Shown here: positions 34,016-45,699 of the stretch, in pieces
Layout: every line of letters begins with the position of its first letter
Position numbering within the stretch: position 1 is the first letter of the stretch
NCBI GenBank assembly: GCA_027625915.1
Contig: JANTQA010000008.1
Location: forward strand, 3,365,001 to 3,429,000
Source of the DNA: Anaeramoeba flamelloides
Lineage: Eukaryota; Metamonada; Anaeramoebidae
DNA: 64,000 nt
Direction: 5' to 3'
Made by a program: the position numbers and the translations under genes
The notes under the pieces: generated by a model
Seen by the model: the letters and a program-made list of their open reading frames with translations, nothing else
The model's database searches: none
Told to the model about the DNA's origin: nothing

Positions 34016-37000
34016 CTAGCAACACTTTGATTTTTTTGATGTTTTTTTTTGCTCAAGTATAATTTTATTCTTTTTTTTTCCAATTTGTTTTTTATTATTA
34101 GTTTGATCTATTTCTTTTTGCTTGATCATAAGCTTGGTTAGATCACGGAAAACTTCTTGTATACCAATCCTTTCTAAAGCACTAGTTTCGTAATAATCGA
34201 CACCAAGTTCTTTTGCGAATTGCTAATTTAAGGAAATTTTAAAGAAGGAATTTAAAAAAAAAAGAAAAAGATTCTGATATTAAGCAAAATTTAAATTAAA
34301 ATTATTAAAAATTGATTCAAAGTTCTTTTAGGAATTATGTGAGTTTGGCGTTAAGTGAATATTACTTTTATGTTTTATGGAGTAGTATTTTTTAAAAATA
34401 AACGAAAACTTGTCAAGATCTTGGAAAAAATTTTTTTTTGTAAATGTGTTTTGGCTTAATGAAATGGATGAGTTAACCTCATTCTAAGCAATTTATTAAT
34501 TTGAAACTATTTTTTGAAATTCAAAATTCACATTTTTCCAATATAAAATGAAAAAAAGTAAGCTAATATTTTTATTAACAAATAAGTTAATTCTTGAAAA
34601 TGGGAGAACGGTATTTTAAGTTTTAGGTTGGAAAGTCTTGTTTTTAATAGAAAATTTTTTATTTAGTTTGGATTTTTAATGATTAATATTTCAATACAAA
34701 TTTCAGTTAATAAAACTAATTGGGGTATGAGTGATTTAATAAATGAAATTTTGAAAGAAGCTTAAGAAAGGTTTATCAATGGAATTTAGATCTAATTCAC
34801 TAAAAGTTTTTTATTTTTTAAAGTTTGAAAAAATTCATTTTCTGGTTTTTGAAAAATCAAAAAATTGCAAAAAAAATTTCACTTTTGAAAAATTTTTTCA
34901 CAAACTTTTTGGCCTTATTCACAAGAACCATTATAACAATTTAAATCATTTTATTTTAAAAAATTAATTTTTGCAATTTTATGGATAAAATTACTTAATT
35001 CCCAAATATCTTGAAAATTTTAATTTGAAAAATCGAATTTAATCTTTGAAATAAAAACACAATTTCTAAGAAAAATTTGGAAATTGGATTTAAAACTTTA
35101 ATAGTTATAACTATTCTTCTGAAAAAAAATAGCAATATTTTTCAATGGGTTGAATAAATCAATTTTTTTTTGGTTTTCAAAAGAATTATCTCAGTAAAGA
35201 TTAAAAATCTTTATATCAATATTCCTGACAACAAAGATTTGGTATTGTGTAATAATGATAAAAATGGTAATAAACAAGGTAAAAAGTATTTATAATGCAA
35301 TATATCAAATTAATTTAAAGGTTTTCTTTTTCATAAAAAAATGAAAAAAAATTTGATCTCACTTGAAAAATTTTTCATTTCTGGGTTTCTTTGTTGATCA
35401 GATTTTTTTGACACTTGAAATCTAATAAAATTTGAAAGTAGAGAATGTCATCAATAAAATATTTTTGAAATTTTACCCTGTTGTCGTAGAGTACTGATCC
35501 CTTAACTTAATATTTATTGACTTAAATAATGTTAAGTCAATAGAAATTGTTAAAATATCAAATTTATTTATTTTTTACAAATTTTTTCCCTTTGTTGAAA
35601 TAATTTTTTCTCCTTTCCAAATTCAAAATTTCAATCGCATAAATAGCTCGTGTTTTTACATTTAATTCTTAACTCAGATTTATCCTATGATCAAATTGTT
35701 GACTTGCTGAAGATATAAAAGAAATAAATAAATACGATTTGATAACCATACATAAACAAGATAGATTTTTATGTTGATATTTTTTTAAAAAAATTATCAA
35801 GATATTGAGAGATTAAATTATAATTTTTTGACAAAAAATAGCGAAAGATTCAATATTTTGATTTTAAACTAAAAAATATTTCCGTTTCACAGAAATTTGC
35901 GATTTGGCCGAAATTATTGAAAGAAAGATCAGATAAAAGTTTTTGTAATTCTAGTAATGTAACTAACTCATGTAATCCACTTTATCCCATAACTAAAATT
36001 TTATCCATGCTCAAAAGATTAGCTAACTGAAGAAGAGATATAAAGGAAATATGTAAATAGGTTTAAAACACTACCTGATGGAAAAATAATGATCTTTAAA
36101 GTAATTTTTAAAAAAAAAATTATAAAGATATTGAAAGATTAAAAAGTAATTTTTTTATAAAAAATTGTTAAGATCATTTTTTGAAAAAAAAAAAAAATCA
36201 TTAAATTTCTTAACATTTTGTAAATATTTTAAAATATTTGAAACAAAATCAATTTAATATTATTTAATTCTTGGGTATTAATTCAAGATCTAAATCGAAA
36301 GTTGGTTTAAATTTAAATAGAGTGTAGGTATGCGCGTTCCTCACTTAAATGCCCAAGTCTGAAAAAAAAACATGAGTGAAATTTTTGTAATGGGTTAGAG
36401 ATTGTCAACATGGTTTATTGAAACTGACGTAATATTGAAATTTTCCAAAACTAAATTACTCTAAGAAACACAATTCTCCACATCATTTCTCTCAAATCAA
36501 AAATTTATCTTGGAACATTTGAAATCCAAAAAAATTGAATGTATCGAGCCATTTACTTTAGTTTCAAATATTATAGTATTTATGTTAAGGATAAAATAAT
36601 ACTTTAATATAATATGGTGTGACAGCGACATAAGAAGTTAAATAAAATACGATTTTAAATTTGTTCTTGATTTGTTTCGAGAATTCATAAAATTTTTTTT
36701 CACAAAAAATGATTTAATCAATCATGAAAAAAAAGTGTCAAATTAAAAAAAAATTGACAAATCCATTTTAATTTGTAATGTGGTAGGTAAAAGTTCTCAT
36801 TTTCAAATATTATTTTTATTTATTTTTTCTTTCATTTTAAAAACAAAAACCATTTCTGAAAACTAGTTTGACTATTTGAATTTAAATGGAATTCAAAGTA
36901 TCAAATGAAACCAAAATTTAAGCAATGTTAAATGTTCCAAATTCGAATTTTAATGAAAAGATATGTAAAATTTGACTTTTTTGGGATTTTTTGTTGCTTT

Positions 37001-40000
37001 GATTTCCCTGCCCATTTAAAATTAGCTTTATGAGTTTAACAATATATATTATCACAGTTTGAGTAATTACACTTTTAGGTATCTTTAATGATCAGTGAAA
37101 AATAATTGATATTTGGAAAAAAAAAAATTGAAATATTTTCCATTTCAATGCGATTTTACAATTAAAATAGATCTGACAATTTTTTTTAATTTGATAATTT
37201 TTTTCAGGAATGTTCAATTGAAATCCAAAATTTGTAATATTTGTTTTGAATTTCCTTCAATGGGTAATCAATTAAATGTTTTATAATAGATTTTTTCGAG
37301 TCACAGAAACTATTTGAACCTGAGAGTACTGATATCACTAACACACAATTAAAACATACTTTGATTATAGACGAATGTATGGTTACACTAATCCCTTAAC
37401 AGTATAAATATTATTGAATTTTTTTTTTACACAAATTATTTGACTATTATCTGAATTTTGTGCCTTAATTTGGAATTTTGTACCTTAAATTCCATTTAAA
37501 GTTTGTTACTTAAAAGTGGAACTGCCTCTATTATAATATTTCTTTTTCAAATATAATATTTTCTAACTTAAAAAAAACGTATTATTTAACCATTCTTATG
37601 AACTAACTTAAGGGATTTGCGTCAACCAAGGAGAAGTATAATCAAAGTTATTTGTAATCGGGTGTAAATGGCATTAGTGCTACAATGGCTCGAATAACTC
37701 TAAAAAATCTATTATAAATCCTATTTCTAAATAAATTATTAGATTTTTTGTACTAAAGATTAAAATTAAAAATTATTATTTTGATATTTTTTTTTTACTT
37801 ACTTTTCTCAAATCTAAAAATATAAAACCCAAATAATAGTATTCCAGATATTTAATAACCCTTCTTTAGAACATTCCAAAAGTAACTATTTTTTCAATTT
37901 TTTTCATTTCAAAGATATATTCAATAACCATCAACATAAAAAACCGAAAGATTGATTATTTTTATTTCCTTTTTTTAAAGTTAATTGTAACAGCAATATA
38001 TTCCCAATATGTGTGAAAATAATTTTCCAAAATAATCTCTGGAGTTAATTCTTTAATTTTTGAAAAAAATTGAATTTTTATTAAGGAAACAACCAACAGA
38101 CCATTCAACACTCTTTTACAAAACATAACTTTTTATTAATTTTTGATACTTTTTTGCTGTTTTTTTAATCTCTTTTATTTCAGAAAACTAAATTGAGTTT
38201 AAAATACTTCTAATGACTGTAATTAAAATGTTCTTTTGAACACTCTTTGAATTAGGAATCACACATTTAGTCACTTCAAAACTCTCTCTTTAACAGATTA
38301 AGAGCTCTCGAGCACTTAACCCTTACCAATAAAGCCTAATCTCTTTCATTTCTTTCTAGCTTTTCTTTCTCTTTTTCTTGTCTTGGTTAGAAATTAATTT
38401 TTTTCTTTTCATTTTTTCAAGAAAAGCTTACCTATAAGTTATAATCTTGTCGACATGATATCTAGGATTAAAAAACTTCGAATTATAAATTTAGAGTTTC
38501 AGGAAGTTCCGTATATTTCTGTAGAGTTCCGTCAAGTGCCGTCAAGTGCTGTAGAATACCTATGTTTTTTTTTACTTTTTGTTTTTGTTTCGAAAATCTA
38601 ATAAAATTTCTTTACATTTCAAGAAAATTCAAGAAAACCTAATGGTGACTTTCCAGAATTCAAAAGAATGGAGTAAAATCTTTGATTTTCTCATCAAAAC
38701 AAAAATTAAAAAAAACCTAACATTAATTGCCAATGTTTTTTATAATTTTTGAAATGAAAAGACAATTCTTATAAATTTTCTTTTTATTACAAAAAGTAAA
38801 AAAACCTAACGGCGCTTTTCTTGAGGTTTTCTGTTTTATTTGTTAAGTGTTCTAGGTTTTTTTGAGGTTTTCTATTTTATTTGGAAAATCTATTGATTTT
38901 CGTTAGGTTTTTTTGAGTTTTCTATTTATTTGTGAAGTGTTCTAGGTTTTTCTGAGATTTTTTTGAGGTTTTCTATTTTATTTGTGAAGTGTTCTAGGTT
39001 TTTTTTTACTTTAGAAATAAACCGAAAATTTATTAAAATTTTCTGTTTATTTCTAAAGTAAAAAAAACCTAACGAAAATTTATTGATTTTCCAAATAAAT
39101 AGAAAACTCAAAAAAAGCTAACGGCGGTTTTCCATAATTCAAAAGAATAGAGTAGAATCTTTGATTTAACTCAATTCTTTTGAATTCTGGAAAACCTAAC
39201 GGCAAATAAGAGGTAATTTTTTTGAATCAACTCACTTCATTGACAATAAAAAATAAACAATTGAATTTTTTATCGACTAATCTACCTTTTGAGATAGATT
39301 TTTGAAAGATATTTTGCAGCTTTGAAGTCTGAATATTGATAATTCAACCTTTTAATTTTGTGTGAAATTCAGATTTTTTTCTGAAATTATTGGGTTTTTT
39401 TACTAAGTTGAATATCATTTTTAATTGATATGAGATCAACTTGTAGTGCTATTTTACTAATGGATTTTTTAGAAACATTTGAACCATGTGGCGCTAATGT
39501 GATTTAAATTCAATAACAACACACTTCAATTTTTGACTTCTCCTTGGTAGACGCTAATTCCTTAAATCTAAATTCATAAAAATTAAATTTTATCTCAAAG
39601 ATAAAGAAGGAAGAGATTAATTAAATTTCTAAAAATTATCCTTTTATAATTGGTTTTGTGATTCTTCTGGTATTTTTTCAACTCTCAAAAAGGAAAAATG
39701 ATTTTGAGAACTTGAAATAAAGATTTTTACTTCTTCATTGGAAAACGACAGTATAAATTAACAAATTGAATTCCAATATTCTGTGAATCTCCGATTCGGA
39801 TAACCCTAAAAAAAAAAAAGATTAATTATCAAGTAGGAACGTGCGATTATCGTATGCTATTTTTTAACTATGTTGACTTTGATTAAATTTCTTCAAAAAT
39901 CAATTGTACAATTGGTTTTGGGTTTTTGTTTTGAGAGTTGGATTCTTTACAATTGTTTAAAATTGTTTAAACAGATAAACAAAATGTTTTTTTATTGGCA

Positions 40001-40980
40001 CCTGTAAATGGGAATAAAAAAACATGTGTTTCCAAGTGGTGATTAATAAAATTAGAAATGATAAACCACTGTTTTGTTTTTGAAAAGGGTATTGTTTACC
40101 TGTCCTTGTTCTTTGGTCACAGCTCTTTTTGATTCTAAATCTATTTTGTTCCCAATTAAAATCTTTTTTAGATTAAGATCGGCATAGTTGGAGACTTCCT
40201 TAAGCCATTCCGATGTGTTTTCAAAAGACTTTTCATCTGTAACATCAAATAAGAGCATTGCCCCATGAACTCCTTTATAATAGTTTCTTGTAATTGTTTT
40301 GAATCTTTCCTGTCCAGCTATTGAAAAAAAAATTGGTCAAGAATTAGTTTGTTAAAGGTTTTTTAATATTTTTTTTCTTTTTAGCAATTATGAAATTTTT
40401 TTTTTTTTTTTTTTTTGTTTTTTTGTTTTTTGTTTTTTGTTTTTTGTTTTTTGTTTTTTGTTTTTTGTTTTTTGTTTTTTGTTTCTGAAGAAAAAAAGGC
40501 AAAGAAAAAGATCGTGGAAAGGCCTGTTTTTACCTGTGTCCCATATTTGAAGTTTAGAACGAATCCCATCAACCTCAATGGTTGTTACTTTCTGTTGTAT
40601 TATTTTTTGTTTTTAAGAATTAGGAAGATCCTAGATTTAGAGTCATCAAAAAAAAAACAAAAATTTCAAACTAAAATAAAAAAGGTTCGATTATTTTACA
40701 AAATCTACGCCAACTGTGGACATGTAAGTTGTTGGGAATGAGTCTTCCTTTAAAGGGTTTACAATTTGATTAACGTGATTGAGAAATCATAAATGATAAA
40801 GAAAAAGAAATTATAATTTAACAAATAAATTACTGAGAATTTCATCTATTTTGGTTGTACAATTAAATTAAGCGAAAAAAAAGTAAATACCGTAAAACGA
40901 AGCATTAAACAAGATTTACCAACTCCACCGTCACCTATTAAGATGATTTTAAAAACATGTTCGCAACCATCAAAATCCAT
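34016..40980 (-). CDS. Rab-family small GTPase (Rab1/8-like), five exons, 5.9-kb last intron
   Basis: Exons, by descending coordinate: 40980-40891, 40747-40700, 40591-40534, 40317-40100 and 34222-34016. All have GT-AG borders and compatible phases (0, 0, 1, 0), giving 206 residues. Motifs: GDGGVGKS (16-23), switch-I STVGVDF (40-46), KLQIWDTAGQERF (59-71), NKID (122-125), ETSA (150-153), and a Lys-rich tail ending Cys-Cys, the double geranylgeranylation signal. Rab proteins recruit effectors to vesicle membranes. The KLQIWDTAGQERF and YYKGVHG elements are Rab-specific and place it near Rab1/Rab8, but the exact subfamily is not settled. Introns 1-3 are 143, 108 and 216 bases. Intron 4 is 5,877 bases and contains a family A copy, a palindrome array and unique islands. 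The final exon matches the Rab C-terminal third without a gap, so the long intron is not an artefact of mixing two genes unless an identical paralogue exists. Confidence 0.93.
34370..35515 (+). repeat. Family A, copy 2 (continuous, inside Rab intron 4)
   Basis: An uninterrupted copy of about 1.15 kb from GTAGTATTTTTTAAAAATAA to GAGTACTGATCCCTTAA. It is the reference copy for the interrupted ones at 0.2-3.4, 45.7-48.1 and 59.56-60.5 kb. It lies only about 150 bases upstream (in transcript terms) of the last Rab exon. Confidence 0.65.
35520..38480. other. Rab intron 4 interior: unique islands
   Basis: Mostly AT-rich intron. A half copy of MITE H occurs at about 37,455-37,532. On the minus strand a T-rich tract with CAG at about 36.37 kb precedes a short open segment (LGHLSEERAYLHSI), and another small island lies at 38.28-38.42 kb. 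Neither is long enough to call a nested gene or an alternative Rab exon. Confidence 0.35.
38485..39215. repeat. Palindrome array E3
   Basis: Starts with GTTCCGTCAAGTGCCGTCAA-type direct repeats, then palindromic modules. One is 39,132-39,198, with arms of about 33 bases containing CAAAAGAATAGAG. Another is about 38,997-39,070 (ACTTTAGAAATAAACCGAAA and its complement). CTAGGTTTTTTTGAGGTTTT units repeat between them. It lies inside Rab intron 4. Confidence 0.75.
39737..39812 (-). CDS. Possible orphan terminal exon inside Rab intron 4
   Basis: After a T-run ending in TTTTAG on the minus strand, an open segment reads VIRIGDSQNIGIQFVNLYC, then RFPMKK and TAA. It is not Rab-like in that frame, and the phase-0 join to Rab exon 4 gives a short unrelated tail. 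It could be an alternative 3' exon, a remnant of another gene, or chance. Confidence 0.18.
40396..40486 (+). repeat. (GTTTTTT)n minisatellite in Rab intron 3
   Basis: About nine GTTTTTT heptamers follow a T homopolymer. On the transcribed strand it is an A-rich AAAAAAC repeat, located between the third and fourth exons. Confidence 0.9.
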
Positions 40981-41189
40981 AAGATCTTTTTGTAATTTAA
41001 AAAAGTAGAAAAATGAAAAATTAGAAACTATTTTTTTTTTTTTAATTCAAGAAACAATTCAAGTTTACAAAAGAGTTTTGACGAATCAAAAATCTTTTCA
41101 CAAATTCAGTAAAACAATTATAGGTACTAATAAACTTTCAAAAAACTTCTGGTAAATAAAATAGTAAATTCAAAAAAGTTTAAACACCC

Positions 41190-41970
41190 CGGTTAATTGA
41201 AAATTGAAGAAAAAATTCTAATACCTAACTTCCTTTTAAATTTATTTTCCAATTTGAAATATAATTTAAAAAAGTTTGATCTATTATTCCCTAATTGTTG
41301 AAAAGCCCCAAATTCTTCATATTTCTGAGTTATTTCTAAAAAATATTTTCTTCTATTGAGAAGAAGAAATTATATTAATCTGTAAAGGAAGAGTACAAAT
41401 CTGTTTTAAAGATAAAACAACTAACTTTTGAAATAACATAGTTTAAAAAATATCCTTAATTTCAAAACAATTATTTAGTGATCAAAATAATATATGCAAA
41501 AAAGGCTATGATCAGCATTTCAAAAGATTATTCTTGCTTTTTTTTCTTCTTGTTCCAATGCGACATCCAATTTACTAAACAAGAGTAAACCCGAGTTCAA
41601 ATTAATTTTGAAGGTAAAGTCCTTGATATTTTAAGTAAACTTTTAACTTATGAATGCAATTTGTTCCAAATTTTCCCTAATTTTCTCATTTTTTTGAAAT
41701 TTTTTTGTTTTATATTGTTGCTAAATTTTCTTGATGAAAATTTAACTAAATTTTTTGAGATAAATTTTTGGAATTTGATCCTTCATTTTTAGGAATTTCT
41801 TTTTAAATAGAAATTTAAGAAACCAAGACCATACTAACAAGGGATTATTTCGGTTTCTTTGATCGGTTGATGTATAGTTCTTCTCTAACAAAAAACAAAC
41901 TTTTGATTTTGGAACGCCAGTTAAACAATTCTTTACCTTTGTTATTTTTAACAGAACTGAAAAAAACATT
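41190..41970. repeat. Fragments of element M arm and repeat N
   Basis: The segment 41.19-41.47 kb resembles the inner part of the M right arm (GAAGAAATTATATTAATCTG, then GTACAAATCTG). The segment 41.47-41.96 kb matches repeat N at 23.3 kb. The long minus-strand frame here lies wholly in repeat sequence and is not called. Confidence 0.5.
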
Positions 41971-42349
41971 CCAAAAAAGATTCTATTTTTTTTGTTTTCA
42001 ACAATTATGAAATTATTCCAAAATTAAAATCACACAATCCTTTTTCTGCTATATATATTTTTTTTTATCTCAAACATTTTATTTGGAAAAATTTAACTAG
42101 ATAATTTCAAACAACTACTGATAAGAAAGTGATTGTATCACAAAAAAGTTTAGGATAGTATTGAAGTCACTGTGGAAAGATTTTCGGAAATCCATTTAGT
42201 AAATAGGCAAAGTTTATAAATTTTCTTATCTTCTTATTTTGAATTCTATTTGGGTAAAACAAGAAGTATTTTACTATTAAATTCCACTTTAAAAATGTTA
42301 TTTAAAGTTATTTTAGAACAGTTTAACCAATTTATTTTGCCAATTTTTA

Positions 42350-42600
42350 ATCACATAAATATATAAGGTTTTGCCGCCCTCAAGGATTTACGACATTGGA
42401 AAATTAAATTGGTTCAAGTCACTCAATTATCTGATCAATAGACGACATTGAAAAAAGTCCATCAACTTTCCCGTACTGTTTGGAAATCGAACGAATTCCC
42501 TTTCTTTGTTTAAAAACAATGTCTAAAATCAGACAACGTTTTTGTTTTTCTTCCAAGAAATCAATCTCATTTTAAAAAAAATTAAAAACGTTTGGTCTCT
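42350..42600 (+). other. Higher-GC island, possibly coding
   Basis: An island with few A/T runs. Frame readings include AALKDLRHWKIKLVQVTQLS, then a stop, and in another frame STFPYCLEIERIPFLCLKTM. More than one frame is open, and no splice model links them. It may be an exon cluster of an undetermined gene or an old gene remnant. Confidence 0.25.
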
Positions 42601-42886
42601 TTTTTCTTCGAAAAAAGGAGAGAAAAAACCATTTAATAAAAGATTTTCAAGGTGAAAAAAACATTTACCAATTTTTGAAATGAGAAAAAAAAAAAAACAT
42701 TTTTTTTTTAAAATGTCAAGTCAAGAAATTTTTGGAGAGCAATAGTTCAAAATCAGTCACTGTTAAGAACACACAATATATGAGGAGTTTCATGTATTGA
42801 TCGCTTTAGGAAGTTTCTTAATAAACGGACAATAAAAGCGGAGATAGAAACTCATTGAAAAGTTGAACGATCTGTTTTGTTTCTGT

Positions 42887-43082
42887 ATGAATTTAAACCA
42901 AGTTTTATCACCAATGGATGAAAATGTAAAATTTAACTTCAGTGTTTACCGTAACTTCATTGGGAGAAAAAGATCCTTTGAAGAGTAAGTTCTTCAAAGT
43001 ACCAGTGCAAAATAACAAATTGGTTAAAAATGTGTTTCTTTGTTTTTTATTGTGTAGAGTTAGATCCCGAGTTAAAAAATAA
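42887..43082 (+). CDS. Candidate two-exon short gene
   Basis: Exon 1 (42887-42984) starts at ATG and encodes MNLNQVLSPMDENVKFNFSV, then YRNFIGRKRSFE. It ends with a consensus GTAAGT donor. Exon 2 follows a T-rich tract and GTAG acceptor at 43058 and continues the frame as EVRSRVKK to TAA. The product would be 40-41 residues, or the start of a longer protein if a further donor in exon 2 is used. The strong splice signals and preserved phase are the main support. No family was recognised. Confidence 0.35.
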
Positions 43083-43149
43083 ATAGCACCTCATATTGCT
43101 TCATTTGTTCAAAAATCACCTTTTATGTTTCTTCGTTTTGGTTCTCTTC

Positions 43150-43250
43150 CAGACTCAAAATATGATATTGTTCTAGTGCTAAGATTATATTAATCGTCGT
43201 TCTTCGAACTCCTCAACCTAATCTTATATTACTTTGAACAATATCATATT
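43150..43250. other. Imperfect hairpin of about 30-base arms
   Basis: AATATGATATTGTTC pairs with GAACAATATCATATT, extended inward by AAGATTA / TAATCTT. The loop is about 30 bases. The sequence is GC-richer than its surroundings and lies about 70 bases past the candidate gene at 42.9 kb. It may be a structured RNA or a small inverted duplication. Confidence 0.3.
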
Positions 43251-43635
43251 TCTCGTTCTTCCAGGCCAAACTCGCAACATAACAAGGTGATTGTTTCCAA
43301 ATCAAATCAATAAAGAACGTTATTAGTTTTTATTTTGTTAGAAAAGCATAACAAGGTTAGGGTAATCGTTTTTATAATTTTTGGGTGTGTATGCAATTCC
43401 TTGAATATGATTTGAATTGATTACACTTTCAAGATCAGTAAATTAAAAGCAAGTTAATTTAAGTCATGGGAAATATCAACTTAATTGGAAGGAAATGGGA
43501 AAAGAAAAAAACTAAAAAAAAAAGAAAAAAAAACAGAAAGTTTTCATTCAATATTTGCTTCTTTGTTCGTTTCACAAATAAAATACAAGAATCAAAAAAA
43601 GCTTATTTGTAATCAAGAGGATTAAAAAAAATGTG

Positions 43636-43643
43636 TAAAAAAA
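43636..43643 (-). terminator. Pol III T-run terminator of tRNA-Ser
   Basis: Seven T residues on the transcribed strand, one base after the tRNA end. Confidence 0.75.
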
Positions 43644-43644
43644 C

Positions 43645-43725
43645 GACGAAGGCAGGATTCGAACCTACGCTCCACAAGGGAAACTGATTAGCAGTCAACC
43701 GCCTTAACCACTCGGCCACTTCGTC
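43645..43725 (-). tRNA. tRNA-Ser (anticodon GCT)
   Basis: An 81-base gene. The acceptor stem GACGAAG pairs with CTTCGTC. The A box is TGGCCGAGTGG and the B box GGTTCGAATCC. The anticodon loop CTGCTAA lies on a five-base stem with two wobble pairs. A long variable arm fits class II tRNA-Ser. Anticodon GCT (43692-43690) reads AGC/AGT. There is no intron. A T7 run follows directly and should stop RNA polymerase III. The 3' CCA is not encoded, as is normal in eukaryotes. Confidence 0.96.
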
Positions 43726-43949
43726 TTTTGTTACATTTAAAATAGTCTAATAAAAATTTTTAAAAAATTAAAATTTATTCTCAATTTTTTCATTTTTAAA
43801 TAATCTACTTTTTACACATTATTATTTCACACAAACAAACTCATCAAATAGAACAATAAACACACAAAGCTTCCGTTAATAATGAACTCTTTACATATAT
43901 ATTTCAATATACTTCAACCACATTATTTTACTTGAAAATAAATCATTAC

Positions 43950-45252
43950 CATTAACTCATCTGAAAAAATAAAATTGAAAAAAAATAAGGTAAACAAAAC
44001 TATTACTTTTGTTAATCATTTCACCCTTGGTAATTGAGCTTATTCACAATATGTCAACATTTCAAATTTTAAAAATCTTGAGGCTATTGTATTTATTGTT
44101 GTTATACTTAGTACTACGATTTTTAAAAGTCTTTAGTCAAAGAAAAAAAGGTCTATTTTACATAAAAAAATTTTAAATCTATAACAAATTAATTTTCTTT
44201 AAACTCAACTTTAGGATATTTACATGAAGAGATAATAACTAATAGTTTTGAAAACACTCTACTCATTTAAAAAAACTCAAACATAGAAAAAAAATAACTG
44301 TAGATAAATATTGAAAGTGTTCTGGGTTTTTTTTACTTTTTGAAATATAGTAGGGAAAAAAATACCGGACATGAAAAAAATCCCTGACAAGATTTTTAAT
44401 TGTGAGTATTAGTAAAATTTTTGTCTAATTTCAATTATATCCTTATTATAAATAACCAATTTTTTTATGAGATTAGTAATAAACCTACCTAAAGTCCATC
44501 AAAGTAAGGTGTCTAAAGAATACTCGAGTAATTGTTTGATAGCCTAATGTTGATCAACTTTTTTTGAAAAACAATCGAGTTTTATCGAGGTTTACTAGAG
44601 TTTGGAAAATGATAATTTTTCTTCTTGCTTTTTGATTGATTGAATGGTGTTTTGAACAAGTGTGATTTCATCAATCATCTTTCTAATAAGTGGGGGAGTT
44701 ATAATTGAAAAATTTCGATTCTTAATAAATATAATTTGATTGTCAATAAATGAAATTACACAATAATTTTACTAATATTCACAATTAAAAATCTTGTCAG
44801 GGATTTTTTTCATGTTCGGTATTTTTTTCACTGCTCTAAACTGAAAATTTCAAAAATTTTCTTTTTATTTCAAAAATTAAAAAAACCGAACGGAAAATCA
44901 AAGAAAAAATATTGTTTACAATTTAAAACATTAAATTAACATTTAATAGTCCAAATGATTGGTTCCATATTTGAAATATATTTATTAGATCAAAAAATAC
45001 TTTTAAAGATATTTTACAATTTAAATTGGAAAATCCAATTTTCCAGTAATATTTTTTTTCAATTTAATAGTAACTAATTTGAAAACTTTTTTCTTCACAG
45101 ATAAGAGGTCATTTTAGAATACTTTAAAAATATTTTTTGATCAAAGATCCTTTACTAACCAATATTTTATATTCTAATTGAAGTTAGTAAAAAGGGTAAA
45201 ATGAGCAAATGATTAATTTTTTTTTGAAAAAATTTTTTCAGGATCGTGTTGT
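43950..45252. repeat. Family F, copy 2, with palindrome array and MITE G inserted
   Basis: The flanks match copy 1 (AAAAAATAAAATTG on the left, GGATCGTGTTGTGG on the right). Short palindrome-array remnants at 44.31-44.35 and 44.84-44.90 kb are separated by MITE G. Confidence 0.55.
44349..44838. mobile_element. TA-flanked MITE, family G
   Basis: Inverted ends of about 75 bases (AAAAAAATACCGGACATGAA, then TCCCTGACAAGATTTTTAAT, with matching complement). The right end reads CAGTGAAAAAAATACCG from outside in, like Tc1/mariner termini. It split palindrome array E within family F and is thus younger than both. A degraded end of the same family is near 33.1 kb. Confidence 0.75.
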
Positions 45253-45667
45253 GGAAAAAAAGTTAAACAGGAAAAAAAGTGAAACACGTTTTTTAATTGA
45301 TAATATAAATAGAACCTGAAAATTCAAAGTAACGATCAATTAAAAAAAGAATAAATAAATAAAGACAAAATGAAGTATTCAACACAATACCATTTTTTTG
45401 ATTACTACCTTTTGAGTTTTTGTTTCTTTTTGATTGATCAATTATTAAAAATTCGCTCAAAAACATTAACTATTTTTATGATCTTCAAAAATACACCAAC
45501 AATTTCGATAAATCAAGTAGATTTAAAGTGTATTTGCTGGTTGATTGAAAATAATATATGGGTTATTATTTGAAGTTAATTGGTTTCTTATTTTAATTGA
45601 TTTTATTTTTTGTTTTCAGGTTCTATTAATGTTCCCAATGAAAAATCTTGTTTCACTTTTTTTCCAA
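45253..45667. mobile_element. MITE, family L, copy 1
   Basis: The left end GGAAAAAAAGTGAAACA and right end TGTTTCACTTTTTTTCC are exact complements. The left end is partly duplicated at 45,253-45,285. The internal sequence has AGGTTCTATTAATGTTCCCA on the right and its relative on the left. Similar ends occur at 54.26, 55.34, 57.11 and 57.29 kb. Confidence 0.65.
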
Positions 45668-45699
45668 AACGATTAAAAAAATATTCTCAAGATATAAAA

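Noticed and set aside
42301-42700. A long plus-strand frame that becomes open if TAA and TAG are read as Gln (ciliate-type code).
   Set aside because: eL42, eL34 and the Rab gene all stop at TAG or TAA at the family's normal end, so the standard code applies. The apparent frame is chance.
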